A stretch of DNA of 41,644 bases from SZUA-365 sp034002405 (GTDB lineage: Bacteria > Bacteroidota > Ignavibacteria > SZUA-365): the NCBI GenBank assembly GCA_034002405.1, contig JAVFAS010000029.1, positions 1-41,644 on the forward strand. The letters are read 5' to 3'. Under the pieces are notes generated by a model. That model searched no databases. It saw only the letters and a list, made by a program, of their open reading frames with translations, and was not told the DNA's origin. How positions within the stretch are numbered: the stretch's first letter is position 1; each line of letters begins with the position of its first letter. Of the stretch, positions 1-8,649 are shown in pieces. Both the position numbers and the translations under genes were made by a program.

Positions 1-2
1 GT

Positions 3-611
3 CTTGACATCATCAACGCGCTCGAGCATGCGGGCTGTCGCCTGCACATCGAGGGGATGGAGCATCTTCGCGGATTGCATGGCCCGGCGGTGTTCGTCGC
101 CAATCACATGAGCACGCTCGAAACCTTCGTGCTGCCCGCGCTGATCAATCCCGTCCGCCGTTGTACCTTCGTGATCAAGCCCAGTCTGATGGACTACCCG
201 GTGTTCGGCCACGTCATGCGTTCGCGTGATCCGATCGTGGTCACGCGCGACAATCCCCGGCAGGACCTGCAGACCGTGCTGGAGGAAGGTGCGCGACGAC
301 TCGCCGCGGGAACCTCGATCGTCCTCTTTCCGCAAACCACGCGGAGCCGGACATTCGACCCGACGAAATTCAACTCCCTTGGTGTCAAGCTCGCGAAAAA
401 TGCCGGCGTGCCCATCGTGCCGGTTGCCCTGAAAACCGACGCCTGGGCCAACGGCAGGCTGCTCAAGGATTTCGGACCTGTTTTTCCTCATCTTCCCATC
501 CACATCCACTTCGCCACTCCCGTCGCCATCGATGGCAACGGCCGCGCCGCTCATGACACCGCCGTCGCCTTCATCGCCGCTCGCCTCGGCGCATGGCAGA
601 CGGAGCAATAA
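3..611 (+). CDS. 1-acyl-glycerol-3-phosphate acyltransferase-like (PlsC/LPLAT family), 5' truncated
   Basis: The reading frame is open from base 3 (LDIINALEHAG...), so the true start lies before the window and the 184 aa that follow the Met at 57 are only the C-terminal part. The protein resembles the lysophospholipid acyltransferase fold, which moves an acyl group from acyl-CoA or acyl-ACP to a lysophospholipid at the inner membrane. The catalytic block reads NHMSTLET, with Glu where the classical HX4D box has Asp. The substrate block reads FPQTTRS in place of FPEGTRS. It is followed by GVPIVPVALKTDAW, the usual downstream hydrophobic block. From memory, a PlsC subgroup with exactly these substitutions occurs in other bacteria, so they need not mean loss of activity. 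Family is fairly sure; substrate is unknown. Confidence 0.82.
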   Translation, partial: LDIINALEHAGCRLHIEGMEHLRGLHGPAVFVANHMSTLETFVLPALINPVRRCTFVIKPSLMDYPVFGHVMRSRDPIVVTRDNPRQDLQTVLEEGARRLAAGTSIVLFPQTTRSRTFDPTKFNSLGVKLAKNAGVPIVPVALKTDAWANGRLLKDFGPVFPHLPIHIHFATPVAIDGNGRAAHDTAVAFIAARLGAWQTEQ

Positions 612-671
612 CTCGCCTCCTTCGCGCGTTTTCCCGGGGCGTCAGCCCTCGGTGCACGAGGTGCACGCGCA

Positions 672-701
672 TTGCATTTCCACCCCACCCCGTCTAACTT
701 G
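672..701 (+). promoter_or_regulatory. Predicted promoter for the large outer-membrane protein gene
   Basis: TTGCAT (672-677) is separated by exactly 17 bp from TAACTTG (695-701), which resembles both TATAAT and the TAnnTTTG type of Bacteroidota. The implied transcript start is near 707, about 22 bases before the GTG start. No good Shine-Dalgarno sequence precedes that start, which is common in this group. The call rests on spacing and motif only. Confidence 0.4.
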
Positions 702-729
702 CCACGAACCCTAGCCCGAGCGTTCCCCC

Positions 730-3700
730 GTGCCGATCCGCTTCACGATCCTTGTCCTCACGCTTGTCCTCACCGCCGCGAACGCGTCGGCACAGGAGAC
801 GCCGCAACTGACACGGAACTATTCGGATACGTTACGCTGGATTTCCGGCGACACCCTCACCCTCTCTCGTGGTTTTGTCGAGGAGGGAAGTGTCACGCTG
901 ACGTTCGACACGGCAACGGGGAATGCGCCCGGAACACCCCTCGCAGCGGACTCGGTGGACCTCCTTCCCGACGAGGATACAGGGATACTGCGTGTTGTCC
1001 CTCGCGTCCCCTCGGCAACCGACAGCACACGACCCCTCCGCGTCATCATACGCTACCGCGCGCTCCCGTTCGACCGGCCTCGGCCGTTCCGGCTTCGGAC
1101 ACTCGTGACCCGGCCCGCGACACCCGACACCGTCGGTCGTCGACCTGGCGGGGAATGGCGGATCGCCACGCCATCGCAACCGTTGGACATCGACAACTTT
1201 TTCGGGTCTGAATTGGAGAAAAGCGGGTACATCGGACGCGGGTTCACCGTGGGGAGCAACCGGGACCTGAACATCAACAGCGGCTTCCGCCTGCAACTCG
1301 CGGGAAACCTGGCCGAGAACATCACCGTCACCGGCGCGCTCACCGACGAGAACACCCCCATCCAGCCCGAGGGTAACACGCGCACGATCCAGGAACTCGA
1401 CAAGGTGTTCATCAACATCGCGGGGCGGAATCTCGCCGCGACACTCGGGGACTTCAATCTCCGCTATACGGACTCCGAATTCGGACGCTACAGCCGGAAG
1501 CTCTCGGGCGTGCTCGGCGAGGCACGGTTCGACTCGACCGCCGCGTCCGCGTCCTACGCCACACTGAAAGGCACCTGGCACACGATGCAGTTCAACGGCA
1601 TCGATGGTGTGCAGGGCCCGTACCGTCTGACCGGCCGCGGTGGGGAACAGCCGGTGCTGGTGCTCGCGGGAACGGAAAAAGTGTTCGTCGACGGTGTGGA
1701 AATGACGCGCGGCGAGAGCAATGACTATGTCATCGAGTACGCCAGCGGTGAGCTGTTCTTCACCCCACGGCGCCTCGTGACCTCCTTCTCGCGGATCACG
1801 GTCGATTATGAGTACGCGGAACGGCAGTACGTGCGCGCGCTGGTCACCGCGCGTGCGACCACCGCGCTCGCGGGTGAACGCGTCACGTTGGCCGCGCGCT
1901 ACATCCGCGAAGCCGATGACATGGACAGTCCCATCGATCTGGAGTTTTCGGATGCCGACCGCGCCCTGCTGGCGGCCGCCGGCGACGACGCGGCCGCGGC
2001 ATCGCGTTCCGGCGCGGTCTACGTCGGCATCGACTCGACGCGCGGCACGGGACGCGGCCAGTACCTCCGTGTCGATACCACGATCGCCGGCGCACCGCAC
2101 GCGGTGTTTCGCTACGCCCCGGGCGCCGACAGCGCCACCTGGTCGGTCGGATTCTCCTTCGTCGGCGCGGGACGCGGGGACTATCGTCGCCGCACGGTGG
2201 GAACGTTCGAATTCGCGGGCATCGGACGCGGGGAATATGCCCCGCTGCGGTTGCTGCCCCTCCCGCGTCTGCATCAGCTCGTGGATCTCCAGCTCTCGGC
2301 CCGGCCGGTCGAGAACCTGCAGGTCGGTGGCGAGATCGGCGTCAGCGCGCTCGATCGCAATCGGTTTTCGCCACGGGACACTGGTGACGATGCGGGCGCC
2401 GCATGGACCGCCACGCTGCGCTGGACCCCCACGATCGCGAGAAAAAACGATCTGGATATGAATTTCCGGTATCGTGATGTCGGAGCGGACTTCCAGCCGA
2501 TCGACCGCATCAACGACATCGAATTCGGACGCCGGTGGGATGTTTCCCTCGCGGCCGCCGCGCGCGAACGCATCGCCGAGGGCAATGTCGCCTGGTCACC
2601 CTGGTCTCCACTGCGGATCTCCGCGGGCGCGGGCACTCTCGACCGCGGCGCCTTCTCCTCGCTGCGGCTCGAGGGCGGCGTGGACATCGCACGCGGTGCG
2701 GATTCCTCCCTGCCCGACCTGCGCTGGCGCATCGAGCATATCGCCAGCGATGGCGGCACGGGCGCACGCGCACGGCGCGGACGCTGGCTGCGCCAGCAGG
2801 GCGAAACCTCGTACCTGCTGCCCTTCGCCACCCCACGGTTGCGTATCGAACAGGAGTACCGGGAGGATCGCGATAACGGATCCGACAGTCTTTTATTTAC
2901 CAGTCTCTCGTTTCTCGACGTCCGTCCCGGCCTGCGGTTCCCGGAATTCTGGCACATGACATTCAGCGCCGATGTCGGCGTGCGCATCGAGGACGTCCCG
3001 CTCGACGGGGCCTTCGCGCGGCAGTCGATGGATCTGTTGCAGCAATATGGCTGGGCGCTGCGACCGTGGCATGACCTCTCGTCGGCGATCACCGTCACGG
3101 TGCGCGATCGCCGCTATACCGAAGCCTTCCAGGCACGCGGCAACAGCGACCTGCAGACCATCCTCTCCCGTGCGCAAACACGCTACACACCCTTCAATGG
3201 CGGCATCGACGGCGAACTGCTCTATGAAGTCTCGACCGAACGCAGTTCACGGCTGCAGCGCGTGTTTCTCAATGTGCCATGGGGTCAGGGCAACTACGAA
3301 TACCGCGGCGACCAGAATGCCAACGGGGTGCAGGACGAGGAGGAATTCGAACCGACACGCTTCGAAGGGGACTATGTGCTGTTGACCATCCCGACCGATG
3401 AACTCTTCCCGGTCATCGATCTGAAAAGCAGCCTGCGCCTCCGCCTGCGTCCGGAACGGATGCTGCGCGACGATGGCGGCGGCTGGTGGCGGAGGGTCCT
3501 GCGCGCGCTTTCGAGCGAAACCTTCGCGCGCATCGAGGAGAAAAGCGAGGAGGAGCGCACCGCCGACATCTACCTGCTGCGACTCGACCACTTTCTCGAC
3601 GACAGCACGACGCTCCACGGTTTCCAGAACATCCGGCAGGATCTGTTTCTCTTTGAACGCAGCCAGGTGTTTTCCCTGCGCGCGCGCTTTGACCAACGCG

Positions 3701-4263
3701 CGGGCTTCAGTCAGTTTGCCTTGGGCAGCGAGCGGGCATACCGTCGCGAGCGCTCGCTCCGCGCCAAGTCACAACTCGTGCCCGAGGTCGGCCTGCAGGT
3801 CGACGCCGCCTGGCGAGACGATGTGCTGCGCGCCGATGCCGCCAGCACGCGCGCGCGTGACATCCGCGCATCGAGCGTGCGCGGCGACCTTTCGTACCGG
3901 CCGTGGCGCGATGTGGAGATCGGCATCGTGCTCGACAACAGCACGGCCACGGACTCCCGACCCGAGACCCCGGTGACCGCGGACATAACCGCGCTGACGC
4001 TGCGCAGCATCACCGCCTTCCCCGGTCCGGGCCGTCTGCGCGTCGAGGTCGAGCGCAGCGAGGTCGCCTTCGATGCCGATGTCGTGCACGTCCCCTTCGA
4101 ACTCACAGACGGCCGCGCCGAAGGAACAAGCTGGGTGTGGCGCGTGAACTTCGACTACCGCCTGACCAGCTTCATGCAGGCCACGCTCTCCTATCTCGGC
4201 CGCGCCGAACGGGAACGGGCGGTGATCCACACCGCCCGCGCCGAGGTCAAGGCATTTTTCTGA
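730..4263 (+). CDS. Large secreted outer-membrane beta-barrel-like protein of unknown function (1177 aa)
   Basis: The start is a GTG (730), chosen because it opens directly onto a clear signal peptide (MPIRFTILVLTLVLTAANASAQ, cleavage about residue 22). The body is rich in alternating polar/aromatic strands and Arg/Tyr pairs. It ends in Phe-Phe, as outer-membrane barrels often end in an aromatic residue. Around residues 195-370 it has conserved-looking blocks such as ITVTGALTDENTPIQPEG, LGDFNLRYTDSEFGRYSRKL, and VFVDGVEMTRGESNDYVIEY followed by a second YEY block. I recall similar blocks in unnamed proteins of Gemmatimonadota and Chlorobi/Ignavibacteria. Around residue 861 the stretch DQNANGVQDEEEF fits an EF-hand-like calcium loop (DxNxNGxxDxxE). 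The gene stands alone between the acyltransferase and a convergent aminopeptidase. No function can be named; surface or outer-membrane assembly is inferred. Confidence 0.75.
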   Translation: MPIRFTILVLTLVLTAANASAQETPQLTRNYSDTLRWISGDTLTLSRGFVEEGSVTLTFDTATGNAPGTPLAADSVDLLPDEDTGILRVVPRVPSATDSTRPLRVIIRYRALPFDRPRPFRLRTLVTRPATPDTVGRRPGGEWRIATPSQPLDIDNFFGSELEKSGYIGRGFTVGSNRDLNINSGFRLQLAGNLAENITVTGALTDENTPIQPEGNTRTIQELDKVFINIAGRNLAATLGDFNLRYTDSEFGRYSRKLSGVLGEARFDSTAASASYATLKGTWHTMQFNGIDGVQGPYRLTGRGGEQPVLVLAGTEKVFVDGVEMTRGESNDYVIEYASGELFFTPRRLVTSFSRITVDYEYAERQYVRALVTARATTALAGERVTLAARYIREADDMDSPIDLEFSDADRALLAAAGDDAAAASRSGAVYVGIDSTRGTGRGQYLRVDTTIAGAPHAVFRYAPGADSATWSVGFSFVGAGRGDYRRRTVGTFEFAGIGRGEYAPLRLLPLPRLHQLVDLQLSARPVENLQVGGEIGVSALDRNRFSPRDTGDDAGAAWTATLRWTPTIARKNDLDMNFRYRDVGADFQPIDRINDIEFGRRWDVSLAAAARERIAEGNVAWSPWSPLRISAGAGTLDRGAFSSLRLEGGVDIARGADSSLPDLRWRIEHIASDGGTGARARRGRWLRQQGETSYLLPFATPRLRIEQEYREDRDNGSDSLLFTSLSFLDVRPGLRFPEFWHMTFSADVGVRIEDVPLDGAFARQSMDLLQQYGWALRPWHDLSSAITVTVRDRRYTEAFQARGNSDLQTILSRAQTRYTPFNGGIDGELLYEVSTERSSRLQRVFLNVPWGQGNYEYRGDQNANGVQDEEEFEPTRFEGDYVLLTIPTDELFPVIDLKSSLRLRLRPERMLRDDGGGWWRRVLRALSSETFARIEEKSEEERTADIYLLRLDHFLDDSTTLHGFQNIRQDLFLFERSQVFSLRARFDQRAGFSQFALGSERAYRRERSLRAKSQLVPEVGLQVDAAWRDDVLRADAASTRARDIRASSVRGDLSYRPWRDVEIGIVLDNSTATDSRPETPVTADITALTLRSITAFPGPGRLRVEVERSEVAFDADVVHVPFELTDGRAEGTSWVWRVNFDYRLTSFMQATLSYLGRAERERAVIHTARAEVKAFF

Positions 4264-4331
4264 TTCGAGACGAACACGGATCGAAGCAACCGCGAACACC
4301 CGTGTCTTCCGCGATTATCCGTGCCGCGGCA

Positions 4332-5480
4332 TTACACCGTCCACCTGCCATCGCGCATGATGACTTCCTCGCGACCGTCGGGATAAAAGAGCGTGACCTC
4401 CTTTGCGACGATATCGGGCTGCAGCGACTCGACGTACACGCGATCGATGTGGATCACGTTCTTCGGGTCATTGAAGGACTTCGGGGAGACAATGCCGCCG
4501 AAATGTTCGCTGCGACCGAAGGCCACATGCAAGCCGAGCTTTTCGTCCATCAGCAGGCTGCCGACGGCCGTGCAGCCGAAGTCGCCCAGCACGCCATGGC
4601 CGAGTTCGGCGATGTTGCCGTAGGCTGGTTCGGCCGCAAGCATCGCACGTTCCTTCTCGCTCTGGGGTCCGTCGGAGAGAATCTCGATCGCGCGGTTTTC
4701 CACGACGCGATAGAGGACGATCTCGTCGCCGAACTGCACGGGCACGATCCCCTGCGTCCGGCTCGGATCGCCCGCGATCTCGCCTTCGTACGGCACGATG
4801 TAACTTTCGCCGGACGGAAGATTTCCGACAATCTTGTCCGCATGGAACATCCCGCTGCTCGGTGTGGCCGTGCGGTGTCGCAAGTCACAGTCGAGCACGT
4901 GCTCGGTGCCACGCGCATCGAAAACGATCACCTCGCGCAGCGCCTCGTCGAGGCGGTTGTTGATGCTCATGATGCGTTCATGCACCGTCGCGTAGTCCAG
5001 GCTCAGCGATGGGAGCATCGCCGTGATGAAACCGGGCATGGTCGTGCCACGGAAGTTGTACTGTTTCGCGAGCATCTTGCAGGGCGCGGTGGCGGAGAAT
5101 TCGGTGGGTGCGATGATCAGGTCGGTGAAGGTCATCACCTCCGCGAGCGGCACAGCCATGCCTTCGGCCACGAGCGTGGCCGCATCGAGATGCGACGGAT
5201 TCCCGCCCCAGTGGTAGAGGGTGTCCGGCAGGTCGTTGTTGTTGCTGCCGACATTGGGATAGTAGTAGATTTCCAGACGCTCGAGTCCGAGGTCGTGCTT
5301 GAAGGAGATCGCGCGCATCCACCAGTCGTAGGCCATCACGCGCCGCGCGCGCCAGTCGTCGTCATCGGGCACGCGTTCGTCGGGCACATCGACGATGATG
5401 GTGAGTACCGCGTCCGTGGGACGGGGTTTGAAGACCGTGAGAAAAAGGTGGCGCAGTTCGTCGGTGGTGAGTTCAGTCAT
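4332..5480 (-). CDS. M29-type (thermophilic-aminopeptidase-like) metallopeptidase
   Basis: The predicted protein is 382 aa from the Met at 5480 (MTELTTDELRHLF). An upstream extension to 5603 exists but would run into the end of the RND pump gene and lacks family resemblance. The C-terminal half carries the M29 pattern: ELGHGVLGDFGC, then LLMDEKLGLHVAFGRSEHFGG, then NVIHIDRVYV. These supply the Glu, Glu/His and HxD residues that bind the paired metal ions in AmpS/AmpT-type aminopeptidases. The N-terminal part is more diverged than in classical M29 enzymes. A cytosolic exopeptidase removing N-terminal residues is inferred; the physiological substrate is unknown. It lies 73 bp downstream of the efflux operon on the same strand and could be its last gene. 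Family moderately sure. Confidence 0.7.
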   Translation of the reverse strand: MTELTTDELRHLFLTVFKPRPTDAVLTIIVDVPDERVPDDDDWRARRVMAYDWWMRAISFKHDLGLERLEIYYYPNVGSNNNDLPDTLYHWGGNPSHLDAATLVAEGMAVPLAEVMTFTDLIIAPTEFSATAPCKMLAKQYNFRGTTMPGFITAMLPSLSLDYATVHERIMSINNRLDEALREVIVFDARGTEHVLDCDLRHRTATPSSGMFHADKIVGNLPSGESYIVPYEGEIAGDPSRTQGIVPVQFGDEIVLYRVVENRAIEILSDGPQSEKERAMLAAEPAYGNIAELGHGVLGDFGCTAVGSLLMDEKLGLHVAFGRSEHFGGIVSPKSFNDPKNVIHIDRVYVESLQPDIVAKEVTLFYPDGREEVIMRDGRWTV

Positions 5481-5553
5481 GATGGGGACCTGACGTCTGA
5501 TGGAACGGATCGTCTTGAAAGATACAACGAGCGCGGGAGAATTCGTATGCCCG

Positions 5554-8500
5554 TTATTTCGGACTCTTCCGTACGTTTTCATCGGCGCCGTCGGTGAGAT
5601 CATACAGCACCGGGATCACGACGAGCGTGAGGACGGTCGACGCGGTCATGCCCCCGATCACGGCGACGGCAAGGGGAGAAAAGCGCTCGGCGCCGAGCGC
5701 CCACTCCAACGCGAGAGGAATCATTCCGACGATGGTGGAGAGCGAGGTCATCATGATCGGACGAAAGCGTGTCGCGACGGAATCGATGATCGCCTCGCGA
5801 CGACCGTGTCCTTCTCCGCGGCGCTGGGCAATGAAGTCGATAAGGATGATGGAATTGTTGACGACGATTCCAACGAGAAGGATCAGTCCCACCATCACGG
5901 GCATCGACACCGGCATGCCCGCGATCGCCAGTGCGACGGCCACGCCGACCAGACTCAGCGGCACCGACGCCAGCACGATAAGCGGATGTCGGAAGGAACG
6001 GAACTGCGCGACCAGCAGCAGGTACACCGCCACCAGCGCGATCCCCAGTGCCCCGAGGAGTTCGCCGCGCGATTCCCCCATGTCCTTGTCCTCGCCCTCG
6101 AGACTGATGCTGTATCCCCGCGGGACCTCCATGGCGGCGACCGCCGCGCGAACATCGGCGGTGACCTGGCTGAGGGGCCTCCCGCCATGCAATGCGAGGA
6201 CGTCGAGCGTGGGCTGGAGATTCTCGCGGGTGATCAGTCCCTGCCCGAGACGCTCTTCCTCCTCGATCACGGCGCCGAGCGGCACCGAGGATCCCTCACG
6301 CCCCGCGATGCCGCGCACGGCACGCACGTCGGCCGGCTCGTCGCGATCATCGGCGTCGAGGCGCACGCGGATCGGCGTATCCGTTCCCCCCTCGCCACGC
6401 AGCACGCCCGCGGCCGCGCCATCCAGCGCCTGCGTCAGCTGCCGTGCCACGCCTGAAGGCGTCAGGCCGAGTTCGGCCGCGCGCTCGGCGTCGATGCGCA
6501 GCGCGCGTGTCTCCTGATCCATCCGCCAGCTTCGCCACGGATTGACCACGCCATGGACGGGAAGCAGCGTCGCGAGCACGTCGTCGCCGAGTCTATCCAG
6601 AATGACTGGATCCTCTCCGCTGACACGAATCGCGATCGATGACGCCGTCGTGGACTTCGCGGTGCTGCCCGATTCACGGACGACGAAATTCCGAACGTTC
6701 GGGACACGGGCGATGCGCGTGCGCAAACGGTCCTGAATGCTCCAGATCGATTCGTCGCGTTCGGTACGCGGCGTGTAGGTGATGCTGAGATAGCCCTGTG
6801 TCGGGCCCTGCACGCCACCGCCGCCGAAGGAATGCATGCCGGGTTCGAATCCCATTTGTGTCGATACACGCAGGACGCTGTTCTCCTCGAGAATCAGGCG
6901 TTCGACCTCGCTCACGACGCGTTCGGTCTCCGCGAGCGAGGACCCCGATGGCGTTTCCACCGTGACGAAACTCGCGCCCCCGTCCATCTTCGGCAGGAGT
7001 TCCATGCCGAGACCGCGCAGCATCGCCAGACCCAGGGCGAAGAGGACAACGGCCGACACCACGACAACCCAGCGGCGCCGCAATGCATGCGTGAGGAGGG
7101 CGAGATAGCCGTCGCGCACATGATCCATCATTCGATTCCACGGCGCGGTCACCCGCGCGGCCCATTGCTCGACCTTGCCACTGCGCCCGGTCATCAGCAG
7201 GGTGAAGAGCGGAACGATCGCGAGCGCGACGAGCAGCGAAGCGACGAAGGTGATAATCAGTGTCGCGGCGAGGGGACCGAAGGTTTTTCCGACAAAGCCG
7301 TAGAGAAACAGCAAGGGCACGAGCACGATCAGCGTGGTCGCCGCACCGGCGATGACGGAGAACTGGATCTCATTCGCACCGGTGATCGCGGCGCCCATGG
7401 CGTCACCCTCGCCGAGGCCTGCGTGCCGGGTGATATTTTCGAGCATGACCACCGAGGCGTCGACCACCATGCCCACGGCGAGGATAATCGCGGTGAGCGT
7501 GACCATGTTTACTTCGATGGAAAACAGCTGCATGCCGGCGAAGGCGAGCAGAAAGGACAGCGGCATGGAGAGGGCGACGACGATACCACGGCGCAGGCTC
7601 CCGAGGAACAGGAAAATGATGGCGGCCGCCAGCAGCAGCGCCTGCCAGACGCTGCCGAGCATGTTGTCGACCACCTGTCGCGTGAAGGAAGCGGACTCCT
7701 CCGCTTCGATGAATTCGAGATGCGGATATTTCGCATGCAATTCCCTGATTTTTTCCTGTGCATGCTCGACCACTTCGACGGTGTTGGCATCGTCCTGCTT
7801 GAATACCTGCATCGCGATGGCCGCCGTACCGTTGACATGGAAGCGCGACTGGTCCTCCGCCGTTCCGGAATGGATTTCGGCAAGGTCGCGGAGCAGCACG
7901 CGGCCACCCTGCGGGAGTGGCACGGGGATCCGGGAGAGATCCTCGATATCCCGTTTCCTCTCATCGAGGCGGAAGGAATACTGCCGTCCGCGAGAGGTGA
8001 TCTGACCCGCCGGCGCGCTCGCGTTGTTGGCGGCGATGGCCTCGACCACCTGCGGCAAGGCGACGCGATACGCCTCGAGGCGGCTTCTGTCCACGGACAC
8101 GGTAATTTCCGGACGATCGCCACCGAAGACATCCACCAACGCGACACCTGGCAGCCGCTGCATTTCAGCGGAGATCTGGTCATCGGCCAGTCGGCGCACA
8201 TCGGCCATATCCTCGCCACGCACACCCACCGTGAGCACCGGGCGATTGCTGGTGGAGAATTTCAGCACCTGCGGTTCCGCGATCTCACGCGGCAGGCGGG
8301 CACGGATGCGCGCGATGGCGTTCTGCACGTCCACCGCCGCGAGGTCGACCTCGACGTCGTACGCGAATTCGATGCTGACGAGCGACAGTCCGTCTTGCGA
8401 GGTGGACTGGACACGGGCGACGCCCTCGAGCGAGGCACATTCCTCCTCGATGGGATCGGACAGCAGATCGGCCACGTCGGCCGCCGCCGCGCCGGGATAG

Positions 8501-8649
8501 GCCGTCAGCACATTCACCAACGGCGGGGCGGTCTCGGGAAAGAGCTGAATGGGCAGCCCCATGTACGCAAGCACGCCAAACACCACCCCGGCGATTGTCA
8601 GGGCATAGACCGTGTGGCGATGCCGTATCGTATATTCTGATATCGTCAT
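5554..8649 (-). CDS. RND-family efflux pump, inner-membrane permease (AcrB/HAE1-like)
   Basis: The 1031-aa protein has the full length and order of a hydrophobe/amphiphile efflux pump: TM1 (about 12-30, then the QLFPETAPP stretch), a large periplasmic loop, TM2-TM6, a second periplasmic loop and TM7-TM12. These pumps export drugs, detergents, lipids or metabolites, driven by protons. The TM4 proton-relay site reads GMVVDASVVMLENI, so the first of the two AcrB aspartates is kept and the second is Ala. The TM10 site reads GIVVNNSIILIDF, with Asn where AcrB has Lys940. This is a subgroup feature seen in other FCB-group pumps. The start overlaps the adaptor stop by ATGA. A ribosome site AAGGAG lies six bases upstream of the ATG, inside the adaptor gene. 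Confidence 0.95.
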   Translation of the reverse strand: MTISEYTIRHRHTVYALTIAGVVFGVLAYMGLPIQLFPETAPPLVNVLTAYPGAAAADVADLLSDPIEEECASLEGVARVQSTSQDGLSLVSIEFAYDVEVDLAAVDVQNAIARIRARLPREIAEPQVLKFSTSNRPVLTVGVRGEDMADVRRLADDQISAEMQRLPGVALVDVFGGDRPEITVSVDRSRLEAYRVALPQVVEAIAANNASAPAGQITSRGRQYSFRLDERKRDIEDLSRIPVPLPQGGRVLLRDLAEIHSGTAEDQSRFHVNGTAAIAMQVFKQDDANTVEVVEHAQEKIRELHAKYPHLEFIEAEESASFTRQVVDNMLGSVWQALLLAAAIIFLFLGSLRRGIVVALSMPLSFLLAFAGMQLFSIEVNMVTLTAIILAVGMVVDASVVMLENITRHAGLGEGDAMGAAITGANEIQFSVIAGAATTLIVLVPLLFLYGFVGKTFGPLAATLIITFVASLLVALAIVPLFTLLMTGRSGKVEQWAARVTAPWNRMMDHVRDGYLALLTHALRRRWVVVVSAVVLFALGLAMLRGLGMELLPKMDGGASFVTVETPSGSSLAETERVVSEVERLILEENSVLRVSTQMGFEPGMHSFGGGGVQGPTQGYLSITYTPRTERDESIWSIQDRLRTRIARVPNVRNFVVRESGSTAKSTTASSIAIRVSGEDPVILDRLGDDVLATLLPVHGVVNPWRSWRMDQETRALRIDAERAAELGLTPSGVARQLTQALDGAAAGVLRGEGGTDTPIRVRLDADDRDEPADVRAVRGIAGREGSSVPLGAVIEEEERLGQGLITRENLQPTLDVLALHGGRPLSQVTADVRAAVAAMEVPRGYSISLEGEDKDMGESRGELLGALGIALVAVYLLLVAQFRSFRHPLIVLASVPLSLVGVAVALAIAGMPVSMPVMVGLILLVGIVVNNSIILIDFIAQRRGEGHGRREAIIDSVATRFRPIMMTSLSTIVGMIPLALEWALGAERFSPLAVAVIGGMTASTVLTLVVIPVLYDLTDGADENVRKSPK

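Noticed and set aside
832..2274. 480-aa open frame on the minus strand opposite the outer-membrane protein gene
   Set aside because: Antisense shadow of a gene with signal peptide and good strand pattern; composition is low-complexity Arg/Gly/Val.
4264..4331. Possible terminator hairpin between the convergent outer-membrane and aminopeptidase genes
   Set aside because: Only a weak 6-bp ACACGG/CCGTGT pair with a long loop and no T-run.
3903..5597. 564-aa plus-strand open frame over the end of the outer-membrane gene and the aminopeptidase
   Set aside because: Covers two better-supported genes in other frames and shows no motif.
6832..8640. 602-aa open frame on the plus strand opposite the RND pump gene
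   Set aside because: It lies wholly antisense to a clear RND gene, is rich in His/Arg/Gly/Asp as expected from GC-biased antisense codons, and has no recognisable domain.
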